This document shows positions 23,956 to 33,143 of a DNA stretch of 62,557 nt, one piece after another. Source of the stretch: Micromonospora chalcea (GTDB lineage: Bacteria > Actinomycetota > Actinomycetes > Mycobacteriales > Micromonosporaceae); the NCBI RefSeq assembly GCF_002926165.1, contig NZ_MAGP01000119.1, positions 1 through 62,557 on the forward strand, read 5' to 3'. Both the position numbers and the translations under genes were made by a program. Positions within the stretch are counted from its first letter, which is position 1. Each line of letters starts with the position of its first letter. The notes below the pieces were generated by a model. That model was not told the DNA's origin. It saw only the letters and a program-made list of their open reading frames with translations, and did no database searches.

Positions 23956-24878
23956 GCGGATTCCTCCAGGAGAAACGTCAGCAGCGCCTTCTGGGCGTGC
24001 AGACGATTCTCCGCCTGGTCGAACACCGCGCTGTGCGGGCCGTCGAGCGCCTCGTCGGTGATCTCCTCGCCCCGGTGGGCGGGCAGGCAGTGCAGCACGA
24101 TCACGTCGGCGTCGGCGTGGCCGAGCAGCGCGGCGTTGACCTGGTACGGCAGGAACGGCGTGATCCGGTCCAGCCCGTCGGCCTCCTGTCCCATCGACGT
24201 CCAGGTGTCGGTGGCGACGACGTGCGCGCCGCGTACCGCCTCGGCCGGGTCGGTGAGCACCTGGACCGAGCCGCCGGTGGTGGCGGCGATCTTCTCCGCG
24301 CGGGCCACGATCTCCGGGTCCGGCTGGAACCCGGCCGGGCCGGCGATCCGCACGTGCATCCCGGCGGTCGCGCCGGCCAGCAGGTACGAGTGGGCCATGT
24401 TGTTCGCCGCGTCGCCCACGTACGCGAGGATCCGCCCGGCGGTGCCGCCGAAGCGCTCCCGCACGGTGAGCAGGTCGGCCAGCAGCTGGCAGGGGTGGTA
24501 CGTGTCGGTGAGCGCGTTCACGACGGGCACCGTGGCGTGCTCGGCGACCTCGGCGATCCGGTCGTCGCCGTGGGTGCGCAGCACGATCGCGGCGACGTAG
24601 CGGGACAGCACCCGGCCGGCGTCGCCGAGCGTCTCGCCCCGGCCGAAGTGGGTGACCTGGGTGTCCACCACCAGCGGATGCCCGCCCAGCTCGGCGATGC
24701 CCACGTCGAACGAGATCCGGGTACGCAGGCTCTGCTTGTCGAACAGCACCGCCACCGACTTCGGTCCGGCCAGCGGCTGGTGGCCGTACCGGTCGGCGTT
24801 CATCCGGGCGGCGAGGTCGAGCACGGCGGCCTGCTCGGCGGGCGTGAGGTCGTCGTCGCGCAGGAAGTGGCGGATCAT
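23952..24878 (-). CDS. argF: Ornithine carbamoyltransferase
   Basis: Makes citrulline from ornithine and carbamoyl phosphate. The chain has 308 residues. The carbamoyl-phosphate loop reads SLRTR (about 50-54) instead of the commoner STRTR, a conservative change. The second domain has HPCQLLADL and the ornithine-binding HCLPAHRGEEI. Its ends overlap argD and argR by four bases each, as elsewhere in the operon. Confidence 0.96.
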   Translation of the reverse strand: MIRHFLRDDDLTPAEQAAVLDLAARMNADRYGHQPLAGPKSVAVLFDKQSLRTRISFDVGIAELGGHPLVVDTQVTHFGRGETLGDAGRVLSRYVAAIVLRTHGDDRIAEVAEHATVPVVNALTDTYHPCQLLADLLTVRERFGGTAGRILAYVGDAANNMAHSYLLAGATAGMHVRIAGPAGFQPDPEIVARAEKIAATTGGSVQVLTDPAEAVRGAHVVATDTWTSMGQEADGLDRITPFLPYQVNAALLGHADADVIVLHCLPAHRGEEITDEALDGPHSAVFDQAENRLHAQKALLTFLLEESA

Positions 24879-26119
24879 GCGGGAGCCTCCGTCGGGGTCG
24901 TGGCGTCGGACGCGGCGTCGTCGGCGGTCGCTGCCGCGTCGGTGGAAGGGTGCGGCGCGGCGGCGGACAGCGCGGCGGGCAGCGCGGCGACGAAGGCGTC
25001 GGCCTGCGCCACGGTGAGGATCAGCGGCGGGGCGAGCCGGATCACGTCCGGCTGCACCGGGTTCACCAGGAAACCCGCGTCGCGCAGCGCTGCCGCCGCG
25101 GCGGCGGAGACCGGCTGGTCGAGCACGATGCCGAGCAGCAGGCCGGCGCCGCGCACCTCACGGACCAGCGGGTGACCGAGCGCCTCGACGCCGCGCCGCA
25201 GCCGCTCGCCGACGCGCTTGACGTGGTCGAGCAGGCCCTCGTGCGCGATCGTGGAGACGACCGCGAGCGCGGCGGCGCAGCTGATCGGGTTGCCGCCGAA
25301 CGTGGTGCCGTGCGAGCCGGGGGTGAGCAGGTCGGCGGCCCGGCCGAAGGCCAGGCAGGCGCCCAGCGGCAGGCCGCCGCCGAGGCCCTTGGCGAGCGTG
25401 ATGACGTCCGGCTCGACTCCCTCGGCCTGGTGGGCGAACCAGTGGCCGGTCCGGCCGATGCCGGTCTGCACCTCGTCCAGCACCAGCAGCGCGCCGTGCG
25501 CGGCGGTGATCCGCCGGGCCGCGGCGAGGTAGCCGGGCGGCGGGACGACCACGCCGTTCTCGCCCTGGATCGGCTCGATGATCAGCATGGCGGTGTCGTC
25601 GGTGACCGCCTCGGCCAGCGCGTCGGCGTCGCCGAACGGCACGTGCGTCACGTCGCCTGGTAGCGGGCGGAACGGGTCGGCCTTGGCGGGCTGCCCGGTC
25701 AGCGCCAGCGCGCCCATGGTCCGGCCGTGGAAGCCGCCGTGGGTGGCGACCACGTGCCGGCGGCCGGTGAGCCGGGACAGTTTGAACGCCGCCTCGTTGG
25801 CCTCCGCGCCGGAGTTGGCGAAGAACACCCGGCCGGGGCGGCCGGCCAGCGCGAGCAGCAGCTCGGCCAGCGCCACCGGCGGCTCGGCGACGAACAGGTT
25901 CGACACGTGCCCGAGCGTCGCGACCTGCTTGCTGACGGCGGCCACCACCGCCGGGTGGGCGTGGCCGAGCGCGTTGACGGCGATGCCACCGAGCAGGTCG
26001 ACGTACTCCCGGCCGGTCTCGTCGGTCACGACGGCGCCGGAGCCGGAGACGAGCGCCAGCGGCGGCGTGCCGTAGTTGTCCATCATGGTGGCGTTCCACC
26101 GCTGCACCAGCGTGCTCAT
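24875..26119 (-). CDS. argD: Acetylornithine aminotransferase
   Basis: A class III PLP aminotransferase of 414 residues converting N-acetylglutamate semialdehyde to N-acetylornithine. It shows FFANSGAEANEAAFKL (PLP phosphate site), LDEVQTGIGRTG and LAKGLGGGLPLGA with the Schiff-base lysine (about residue 250). The C-terminus has an Ala/Thr/Asp-rich tail of about 25 residues beyond the usual end. It overlaps argB and argF by four bases. Confidence 0.96.
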   Translation of the reverse strand: MSTLVQRWNATMMDNYGTPPLALVSGSGAVVTDETGREYVDLLGGIAVNALGHAHPAVVAAVSKQVATLGHVSNLFVAEPPVALAELLLALAGRPGRVFFANSGAEANEAAFKLSRLTGRRHVVATHGGFHGRTMGALALTGQPAKADPFRPLPGDVTHVPFGDADALAEAVTDDTAMLIIEPIQGENGVVVPPPGYLAAARRITAAHGALLVLDEVQTGIGRTGHWFAHQAEGVEPDVITLAKGLGGGLPLGACLAFGRAADLLTPGSHGTTFGGNPISCAAALAVVSTIAHEGLLDHVKRVGERLRRGVEALGHPLVREVRGAGLLLGIVLDQPVSAAAAAALRDAGFLVNPVQPDVIRLAPPLILTVAQADAFVAALPAALSAAAPHPSTDAAATADDAASDATTPTEAPA

Positions 26120-27003
26120 GAGTCGATCACCATGGTTCCGAAGCCCTCCGACGTGAACACTTCCAGCAGCGTGGAGTGGGCGACCCGGCCGTCGACGACG
26201 TGCGCGGCGGGCACTCCCCCGCGCACCGCCCGCAGGCAGGCCTCCATCTTCGGGACCATGCCCGACTCCAGGGACGGCAGCAGCTTCGCCAGGTCGTCCG
26301 CGGTGATCTCGCTGACCAGGCTGGACGTGTCCGGCCAGTCGGCGTACAGGCCGGGCACGTCGGTCAGCACGACCAGCTTGCGGGCGTCCAGCGCCACCGC
26401 GAGCGCGGCGGCGGCGGTGTCCGCGTTGAGGTTGTGCAGCACCCCGTCGGCGTCCGGCGCGACTGTCGAGATGACCGGGATCCGGCCGGCGGCGATCAGG
26501 TCGGTGACCGCCGAGACGTTCACCGACTCCACGTCGCCCACCTGGCCCACGTCGACCGCTTCGCCGTCCACGTACGCGGGACGGCGCACGGCGGTGAACA
26601 GCCCGGCGTCCTCGCCGGAGAGGCCGACCGCGTACGGGCCGTGCGCGTTGATCAGCCCGACCAGTTCCCGGCCGACCTGGCCGACCAGGACCATCCGGAC
26701 CACGTCCATCGCCTCCGGCGTGGTGACCCGCAGGCCGCCCCGGAACTCGCTGGCGATGCCGAGCCGGCCGAGCATGGCGGAGATCTGCGGGCCGCCGCCG
26801 TGCACCACCACCGGCTTCAGGCCGGCGTAGCGCAGGAACACCATGTCGGCGGCGAACGCCCGCTGCAGTTCCGGGTCGACCATGGCGTTGCCGCCGTACT
26901 TGACCACGACGGTGGCGCCGGAGAAACGGGCCAGCCAGGGCAGCGCCTCGATCAGCGTGGCGGCCTTGGCCTGGGCCCGGGTGAGGTCAGCACTCAGATT
27001 CAT
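26116..27003 (-). CDS. argB: Acetylglutamate kinase
   Basis: Phosphorylates N-acetylglutamate; the usual feedback target of arginine. The chain has 295 residues. It shows VVKYGGNAM (ATP site, about 33-41), VVVHGGGPQIS and HNLNADTAA. The N-terminal helix (residues 1-25, with ALPWLARF) resembles that of hexameric, arginine-sensitive kinases, so feedback inhibition is likely (inference). The ATG overlaps the argJ stop. Confidence 0.96.
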   Translation of the reverse strand: MNLSADLTRAQAKAATLIEALPWLARFSGATVVVKYGGNAMVDPELQRAFAADMVFLRYAGLKPVVVHGGGPQISAMLGRLGIASEFRGGLRVTTPEAMDVVRMVLVGQVGRELVGLINAHGPYAVGLSGEDAGLFTAVRRPAYVDGEAVDVGQVGDVESVNVSAVTDLIAAGRIPVISTVAPDADGVLHNLNADTAAAALAVALDARKLVVLTDVPGLYADWPDTSSLVSEITADDLAKLLPSLESGMVPKMEACLRAVRGGVPAAHVVDGRVAHSTLLEVFTSEGFGTMVIDS

Positions 27004-28172
27004 GTGGAATAGGCCGAGTTCTCGTGTACGTACGCGTGGGACAGGTCGTTGGTCCAGATGGTGGCGGTGTCGACGCCGGCGTGCAGGTCGATCCGGACGG
27101 TGACGCCGCGGCCGGTGAGGTCCACCTTGGCGCGGTCCTCGGCGGCGGCGCCGCCCCGGCACACCCAGATGCCGTTGACCGCGACGTCGACGCCGTCCGG
27201 CTCGAACACGGCGGTGGTGGTGCCGACCGCGGCGAGGATGCGGCCCCAGTTCGGGTCGTTGCCGAACAGCGCGGTCTTGACCAGGTTGTTGCGGGCCACC
27301 GTGCGGCCCACCTCGACCGCGTCGTCCTCGCTGGCCGCGCCGACCACCTCGATCGCGACCTCCTTCGTCGCGCCCTCCGCGTCGGCCAGGAGTTGCTGGG
27401 CCAGGTCGTGGCAGGCGGCGGTGACCGCGGCGGTCAGCTCCTCGGCGGTCGGCTCGATCCCGGACGCGCCGCTTGCCAGCAGCAGCACCGTGTCGTTGGT
27501 GGACATGCAGCCGTCGGAGTCGATCCGGTCGAACGTGATCCGGATGGCGGCGCGCAGCGCGGCGTCCAGGGCGTCCGGCCCGGCCACCGCGTCGGTGGTG
27601 AGCACGCAGAGCATCGTGGCCATGGCCGGGGCGAGCATGCCCGCGCCCTTGGCCATGCCGCCGACGGTCCAGCCCGTACCCTGCGCCACTGTCGTCTTGG
27701 GCCGGGTGTCGGTGGTCATGATGGCCTCGGCGGCCGCCGGGCCGCCGTCGCGGGACAGGCCGCGCACCGCGTCGCGTACGCCGGGAAGCAGCTTGTCCAT
27801 CGGCAGCCGCTCGCCGATCAGGCCGGTCGAGCAGACCGCGACCTCGCCCGCGCCGACGATGAGCCGCGCGTTCGCCGCGGTGATCGCGGCGGCGGTGTGC
27901 TCGGCGGTGGCGTGGGTGTCCTGGAACCCGGCCGGGCCGGTGCAGGCGTTCGCGCCGCCGGAGTTGAGCACCACGGCGCGCACGACGCCGCCGTGCACGA
28001 CCTGCTGGCTCCACAGCACCGGCGCGGCCTTGACCCGGTTGGCGGTGAAGACACCGGCCACACCGGCGTCCGGGCCGTCGTTGATCACGAGGGCGACGTC
28101 GGGCGCGCCGGAGGACTTCAGTCCGGCCGCGACACCTGCGGCGCGGAACCCACGGGGGACGGTGACGCTCAC
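27000..28172 (-). CDS. argJ: Bifunctional ornithine acetyltransferase / N-acetylglutamate synthase
   Basis: Recycles the acetyl group from N-acetylornithine to glutamate. The 390-residue precursor cleaves itself; the site is in KGAGMLAPAMATML, before the nucleophilic Thr of ATML (about residue 182). GTG at 28172 overlaps the argC stop (GTGA). Its presence means this organism uses the cyclic acetyl pathway, and no separate argE is needed. Confidence 0.96.
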   Translation of the reverse strand: MSVTVPRGFRAAGVAAGLKSSGAPDVALVINDGPDAGVAGVFTANRVKAAPVLWSQQVVHGGVVRAVVLNSGGANACTGPAGFQDTHATAEHTAAAITAANARLIVGAGEVAVCSTGLIGERLPMDKLLPGVRDAVRGLSRDGGPAAAEAIMTTDTRPKTTVAQGTGWTVGGMAKGAGMLAPAMATMLCVLTTDAVAGPDALDAALRAAIRITFDRIDSDGCMSTNDTVLLLASGASGIEPTAEELTAAVTAACHDLAQQLLADAEGATKEVAIEVVGAASEDDAVEVGRTVARNNLVKTALFGNDPNWGRILAAVGTTTAVFEPDGVDVAVNGIWVCRGGAAAEDRAKVDLTGRGVTVRIDLHAGVDTATIWTNDLSHAYVHENSAYST

Positions 28173-29170
28173 GGGGCCACTCCAAACACGGACAGACCGG
28201 TGGTCTCGGGGAGACCCACCATCAGGTTGGCGTTCTGCACGGCCTGGCCGGCCGCGCCCTTGCCCAGGTTGTCGATCGCGCTGACCACGATCGCCCGCCC
28301 CGAGTCGACGTCCACCGTCGCCTGGAGGTGGCAGGAGTTCGACCCGGCGGTGGCGGCGGTGTGCGGCCACGCGCCCTCGGGCAGCACGTGCACGAACGGC
28401 GCGTCGGCGTACGCGGCGGCCAGCACCGCGCGCGGGTCGGCGTCGCCGGTGGGCACGGCGGACTCGGTGGCCAGGATGCCCCGGGGCATCGGCGCGAGCA
28501 CCGGGGTGAAGGACAGGCCGGTCGCGCCGGTGGCCTGCTTGATCTCCGGCACGTGCTGGTGCGCGCCCACCTTGTAGGGCGACAGGTCGCCCATCACCTC
28601 GCTGCCGAGCAGGTGGGTCTTGGCGGCCCGGCCCGCGCCGGAGGTGCCGGAGGCGGCGACCACCACCACGTCGTCGGGGCGTACCGCGCCGGCCGCGATC
28701 AGCGGCGCCAGCGCCAGCGTGGTCGCCACCGCGTAGCAGCCGGTGCTGGCCACCCGCGACGCGGCGGCGATCTCGGCGCGCTGGCCGGGCAGCTCGGGCA
28801 GCCCGTAGGTCCAGGCGCCGGCGTGCTCCCCGCCGTAGTAGCGGGACCAGGCGCCGGCGTCGCGCAGCCGGTGGTCCGCGCCCAGGTCGACCACCTTGAC
28901 CGTGTCGGGCAGCGCCGCGGCGAGCGCCGCGGACTGCCCGTGCGGCAGGGCCAGGAAGACCAGGTCCGCGTCGGCCAGGGTCGCCGGTTCGGTCGCGGCG
29001 AAGACCAGGTCCAGGCCGGCGAGCTGCGGGTGTACGGCGGTGACCGGCTGACCGGCCTGGGTGTGCGCGGTGGCGGCGATCAGCTCGAACTCGGGGTGAC
29101 CGGCGAGCAGGCGCAGCAGTTCGCCCCCGGCGTATCCACTCGCCCCGGCCACCACTGTTCGAATGCCCAT
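28169..29170 (-). CDS. argC: N-acetyl-gamma-glutamyl-phosphate reductase
   Basis: An NADPH-dependent reductase of 333 residues and the first gene of the arg operon. The Rossmann loop is GASGYAGGELLRLL at the N-terminus, and the active-site cysteine is in ASTGCYAVAT (about residue 144). ATG at 29170 has GGAGG five bases upstream; a GTG two codons earlier overlaps that site and is less likely. The predicted transcript start is only about 20 bases upstream, within an ARG-box-like palindrome. Confidence 0.96.
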   Translation of the reverse strand: MGIRTVVAGASGYAGGELLRLLAGHPEFELIAATAHTQAGQPVTAVHPQLAGLDLVFAATEPATLADADLVFLALPHGQSAALAAALPDTVKVVDLGADHRLRDAGAWSRYYGGEHAGAWTYGLPELPGQRAEIAAASRVASTGCYAVATTLALAPLIAAGAVRPDDVVVVAASGTSGAGRAAKTHLLGSEVMGDLSPYKVGAHQHVPEIKQATGATGLSFTPVLAPMPRGILATESAVPTGDADPRAVLAAAYADAPFVHVLPEGAWPHTAATAGSNSCHLQATVDVDSGRAIVVSAIDNLGKGAAGQAVQNANLMVGLPETTGLSVFGVAP

Positions 29171-29180
29171 ACCCACCTCC

Positions 29181-29254
29181 GCATGACTATGCAGAGAAGG
29201 GTACCGGTCGGGGCGACCTCATCGCAAGGTCATACGACGCGCTGCATAGCCATG
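29181..29254 (-). promoter_or_regulatory. argC promoter with two ARG-box-like sites
   Basis: On the minus strand TTGCGA (29222-29227) and TACCCT (29198-29203) are 18 bases apart. Two copies of TGCATAGYCATG-like palindromes flank them: one (29181-29192) over the expected start point, and the other (29243-29254) just upstream of the -35 box. Placement on both sides of a promoter suits a hexameric ArgR. The ArgR gene is in the same operon, so arginine feedback on transcription is likely. Confidence 0.6.
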
Positions 29255-29295
29255 AGACGACGTTCACGGGCGGCTCGCGTGCGCGCGGTGTTAAA

Positions 29296-29337
29296 AGGGG
29301 CCCCCTCCGCTGCCGGAGGCGTTAAGAGGGGGCCCCT
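29296..29337 (-). terminator. Terminator of the pheST unit
   Basis: Two 12-base arms (29296-29307 and 29326-29337) pair perfectly around an 18-base loop. On the minus strand the hairpin is followed by TTTTAAC. It begins four bases after the pheT stop. Both arms are preceded by GTTAA(A/G)A on the plus strand, so the element is also a direct repeat, and each arm alone is nearly self-complementary (GGGGCCCC). Confidence 0.75.
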
Positions 29338-29341
29338 CCTT

Positions 29342-31888
29342 TCAGGCGCCGCGCAGGGTGGCGCCGAAGCGCTCGGCGGCGACGGCTACCGCCGCGTCGC
29401 GCGCCGCCACCGCCTCCTCGCCCGCCAGGGTCCGGTCCGGGGCGCGGAACGTCAGCTTGTACGCCAGCGACTTGCGCCCCTCGCCGAGCTGCTCGGAGGT
29501 GTAGACGTCGAACAGGCGGACGTCCTCCAGCAGCGCGCCCGCGCCCTCGACCAGCGCCGCCCGCACCTCGGCGGCCGGCACCGCGTCGTCCACCACGAGC
29601 GCCACGTCGATCAGCGCCGGCGGGAACGTGGAGATGGTCGGGCCGGCGACCAGGGGGGCGGCGGGCAGCGCGTCCAGGTCCAGCTCCATGGCGCTGGTAC
29701 GCCGGGGCAGCTCCAGCGCGGCCAGCACGGCCGGGTGCAGCTCACCGGCGTGGCCGACGACCACGTCGTCCACCACCAGTTCGGCGCAGCGGCCCGGGTG
29801 CCAGGGCGCGCGCTCCCCGGCCCGTACCGTCACCCGGTCGGCGGGGATCCCGGCGGCGTCGAGCACGGCCCGGCCCGCCTCGATCGCGTCGGCCCAGCCG
29901 GCCGTGCGGCCCGCGCCCCACCAGCCGGCCGGCTCGATCTCACCGGTCAGCGCGACCGCGACGTGCCGGGGCTGGGCGGGCACCACCGCGTCGGCGGCGG
30001 CGAACTCCTCGTCGGTGGGCCGCCGGTCCACGCCCATCGCGGGCGGGGCGCCGGCGCCGGGGCGCGGGTGGAAGACGGTGCCGATCTCGTAGATCGCCAC
30101 GTCCCGCTGGCCCCGTCCGACGTTGCGCCTGACGATGCCGAGCAGCGGGCCGAGCAGCGTGGTGCGCAGCAGCGGCTCCTCCTCCGACAGCGGGTTCGCC
30201 AGGCGTACCGCGGGGCGGCGCGGGTCGTCGGCGGGCAGGCCGAGCTGGTCGACCAGTTCCGGCGCGACGAACGGCTGCGCCAGCACCTCGACGTAGCCGC
30301 GCTCGGCGAGCGAGCGGGCGACGGCCCGGCGGCGCTGCTGCTGCCAGGTCAGGCCCCGGCCGGGCGGCGCGGTGGGCAGCACCGACGGCACCCGGTCGTA
30401 GCCGTCGAGGCGTACCACCTCCTCCACCAGGTCGGCCGGGTCGGTCAGGTCGGGACGCCAGCTCGGCGGCGTCACGGTCAGCACCTCACCCGCGCCGGAG
30501 CCGACCCCGGCCGTGCCCGGGTCCTCGGCGAGCCGGTCCGCGCCGCGCGTGACCGTGCAACCGACCTGCTCCAGCAGCTCCACCACGCGGTCCGGCGAGT
30601 AGGACACGCCGACCCGCCGCGACGGCAGGTCCACCGGCAGCGTCACCGGCGTACGCGGCGCGACGTGGTCGATGTCGAGCACCTCCTCGCCGGCCGTGCC
30701 GCCGGCCAGGTCGGTGAGCAGCCGGACCGCCTTGTCCAGCGCGACCAGCGGCAGCGCCGGGTCGACGCCCCGCTCCCACCGCTTCGCCGCCTCGCTGAAC
30801 AGCTTGTGCCGCCGCGCGGTACGGCCGACGGTCGCCGGATCCCAGTGCGCCGCCTCGAACAGCACGTTCGTGGTGGAGGCGAGCACTTCGCTGGTCTCGC
30901 CGCCCATCACCGCGGCCAGGGAGATCGGACCGGTCTCGTCGCAGATCACCAGGTCCTCGGCGGACAGCGTGCGGCTCACGCCGTCCAGCGTGGTCAGCTT
31001 CTCCCCCGGCTCGGCGCGGCGCACCACGAGCGGCCCGGCGATCCGGTCCGCGTCGAAGGCGTGCATCGGCTGGCCGAGTTCGAGCATCAGGTAGTTGGTG
31101 ATGTCGACGGCGAGCGAGATGCTGCGTACGCCGGCCACGGTGAGCCGCTGCCGCATCCAGCCCGGCGTCTCCACGGTCGGGTCGACGCCGCGCACCATCC
31201 GCGCCGCGAACCGGTCGCAGCCGACCGGGTCACGGACCTCCACCGGGTACGCGGGCTCGGCGGTTGCGCCGGGCGCGCGGGCGTTGGCCGGGTCGCGGAA
31301 CGGCACGCCGAGCGCGTGCGACAGCTCCCGGGCGATGCCGCGCACGCTCAGCGCGTACCCGCGGTCCGGGGTGATCTCCATCTCGACCACGACGTCGTCC
31401 AGGCCGACGACGGGCCGGGCGTCGTCGCCGGGCTGGGCCTTGACGTCCTCGGGCAGCACGACGATGCCCGAGTGGTCGTCGCCCAGCCCCAGCTCCTGGG
31501 CCGAGCAGATCATGCCGTGGGAGTTGCGCCCGTACGTCTTGCGCGCGCCGATCGCGAACCCGCCGGGCAGCACGCCGCCGGGGAGGATCACCACGACCTT
31601 GTCGCCCTGGGCGAAGTTGCGCGCCCCGCAGACGATCTCCTGCGGCTCACCGGTGCCGTTCGCGGCGCCGACGTCGACCCGGCAGAAGCGGATCGGCTTC
31701 TTGAAGCCGGTCAGCTCCTCGATCTCCAGGACCTCGCCGACGACCAGCGGGCCGGTGACGGACTCGCGCAGGTCCACCACGGACTCGACCTCGATGCCGA
31801 GGTCGACCAGCGCCTGCTCCAGGTCGCCGGTGGGCAGGTCGGCCGGCAGGTCGACGTACTCGCGCAGCCAACTGACAGAAACTCGCAT
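29342..31888 (-). CDS. pheT: Phenylalanyl-tRNA synthetase, beta subunit
   Basis: The large subunit (848 residues) of the (alpha-beta)2 enzyme. Domains in order: N-terminal EMAP/tRNA-binding fold (about 40-155), B3/B4 editing region (about 215-395), B5 (about 420-495), catalytic-like core, and the C-terminal anticodon-binding FDX-ACB domain (about 755-845). ATG at 31888 lies 26 bases after pheS, without a strong Shine-Dalgarno site. Length and order are normal. Confidence 0.96.
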   Translation of the reverse strand: MRVSVSWLREYVDLPADLPTGDLEQALVDLGIEVESVVDLRESVTGPLVVGEVLEIEELTGFKKPIRFCRVDVGAANGTGEPQEIVCGARNFAQGDKVVVILPGGVLPGGFAIGARKTYGRNSHGMICSAQELGLGDDHSGIVVLPEDVKAQPGDDARPVVGLDDVVVEMEITPDRGYALSVRGIARELSHALGVPFRDPANARAPGATAEPAYPVEVRDPVGCDRFAARMVRGVDPTVETPGWMRQRLTVAGVRSISLAVDITNYLMLELGQPMHAFDADRIAGPLVVRRAEPGEKLTTLDGVSRTLSAEDLVICDETGPISLAAVMGGETSEVLASTTNVLFEAAHWDPATVGRTARRHKLFSEAAKRWERGVDPALPLVALDKAVRLLTDLAGGTAGEEVLDIDHVAPRTPVTLPVDLPSRRVGVSYSPDRVVELLEQVGCTVTRGADRLAEDPGTAGVGSGAGEVLTVTPPSWRPDLTDPADLVEEVVRLDGYDRVPSVLPTAPPGRGLTWQQQRRRAVARSLAERGYVEVLAQPFVAPELVDQLGLPADDPRRPAVRLANPLSEEEPLLRTTLLGPLLGIVRRNVGRGQRDVAIYEIGTVFHPRPGAGAPPAMGVDRRPTDEEFAAADAVVPAQPRHVAVALTGEIEPAGWWGAGRTAGWADAIEAGRAVLDAAGIPADRVTVRAGERAPWHPGRCAELVVDDVVVGHAGELHPAVLAALELPRRTSAMELDLDALPAAPLVAGPTISTFPPALIDVALVVDDAVPAAEVRAALVEGAGALLEDVRLFDVYTSEQLGEGRKSLAYKLTFRAPDRTLAGEEAVAARDAAVAVAAERFGATLRGA

Positions 31889-31914
31889 GACTGTTAAACC
31901 ACCGTTCCCGTAGC

Positions 31915-32976
31915 TCAGGCGCCGAACGCGCGGGTGAACCGCACGTCGCCCTCGGCCATGTCCCGCATGTCGCTGACGCCGTGCCGGACCATCACGGTCC
32001 GGTCGATGCCCATGCCGAACGCGAATCCGGAGTAGACCTCCGGGTCGATGCCGCAGGCGCGCAGCACCCGCGGGTTGACCATGCCGCAGCCGCCCCACTC
32101 GACCCACTGCGGACCGTCCCGGTGCTCCGGGAACCAGACGTCGAACTCCGCCGACGGCTCGGTGAACGGGAAGTAGTGCGGCCGCCAGCGGGTCTTCGCG
32201 CCCTCGCCGAACATGGCCCGGGCGAAGTGGTCGAGCGTGCCGCGCAGGTGCGCCATGGTGATGCCCTTGTCCACCACGAGGCCCTCGACCTGGTGGAAGA
32301 CCGGCGCGTGGGTGGCGTCCAGCTCGTCGGTGCGGTAGACCCGGCCGGGCACCACCACGTAGATGGGCGGCTTGCGGCTGAGCATGGTGCGCGCCTGCAC
32401 CGGCGACGTGTGGGTGCGCAGCACCAGGCCACTGCCCTCGGGTGCGATGTGGAACGTGTCCATCAGGCCGCGCGCCGGGTGGTCGGCCGGGATGTTCAGC
32501 GCGTCGAAGTTGGTCCACTCCAGCTCGACCTCGGGGCCCTCGGCCACCTCGTAGCCCATGCCGATGAACAGGTCACTGATCTGCTCCATCAGCACGCTCA
32601 GCGGGTGGCGGGCGCCGCGCGGCCGGCGGTCGTACGGCAGGGTCACGTCGACCCGCGCCTCGACCAGCACCCGCTCGGCCTGCTCGCGCTCCAGGATCTC
32701 CTGCCGGGCCGCGTACGCGCTCTCGATGGCGCGGCGGGCCTCGTTGACCCGCTTGCCGGCGTCGGCCTTCGCGGCCGGCGGCAGCGCGCCGATCTCCCGG
32801 CGCGCGAGCGACACCGGGGACCGGTCGCCGAGGTGCGCGGGGCGCAGCGCGGTGAGCGTGTCCGGGTCGGTGGCGTCGGCGAACGCCTTCTCGGCGTCGG
32901 CCACTGCTCCGGCCAGGGCGTCCGGGTCGAGCAGGGCGACCTGCTTCGGGTCGTACGGATCGTTGCGGTAGCTCAT
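31915..32976 (-). CDS. pheS: Phenylalanyl-tRNA synthetase, alpha subunit
   Basis: The catalytic subunit (353 residues), class II synthetase. After an N-terminal coiled-coil arm (about 1-95) come HPLSVLMEQI (motif 1 region), the Phe pocket TEPSAEFDVWF, and motif 3 FAFGMGIDR near the C-terminus. ATG at 32976 fits the family; GGGAG lies about 13 bases upstream. TAGACT at 33029-33034 on the minus strand is a possible -10 box. I saw no T-box or clear peptide attenuator in the 167 bases before it. Confidence 0.96.
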   Translation of the reverse strand: MSYRNDPYDPKQVALLDPDALAGAVADAEKAFADATDPDTLTALRPAHLGDRSPVSLARREIGALPPAAKADAGKRVNEARRAIESAYAARQEILEREQAERVLVEARVDVTLPYDRRPRGARHPLSVLMEQISDLFIGMGYEVAEGPEVELEWTNFDALNIPADHPARGLMDTFHIAPEGSGLVLRTHTSPVQARTMLSRKPPIYVVVPGRVYRTDELDATHAPVFHQVEGLVVDKGITMAHLRGTLDHFARAMFGEGAKTRWRPHYFPFTEPSAEFDVWFPEHRDGPQWVEWGGCGMVNPRVLRACGIDPEVYSGFAFGMGIDRTVMVRHGVSDMRDMAEGDVRFTRAFGA

Positions 32977-33143
32977 GGTGAACGGGCACTCCCTCACGGC
33001 GGCGCCGACCCTCACGGGTGGCTAGGCGAGTCTACGGACGCGCGGCTTCGCCGCAGCCCGCCGGTGGGGAGTCGTGCAGGGGAAGGGTCAGGCCCGCCGC
33101 CCGCCGACACCGGCGGGCTGGCTAAACGAACGCCGTGGCGCGT

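Noticed and set aside
28328..31897. Very long open frame (about 1190 codons) on the plus strand
   Set aside because: Spans argC and pheT in antisense; the composition is typical of frame shadows (His/Gln/Arg/Gly-rich) and both underlying genes are certain.
32977..33143. T-box or leader-peptide control of pheST
   Set aside because: No T-box core sequence and no short reading frame rich in Phe codons could be seen upstream of pheS.
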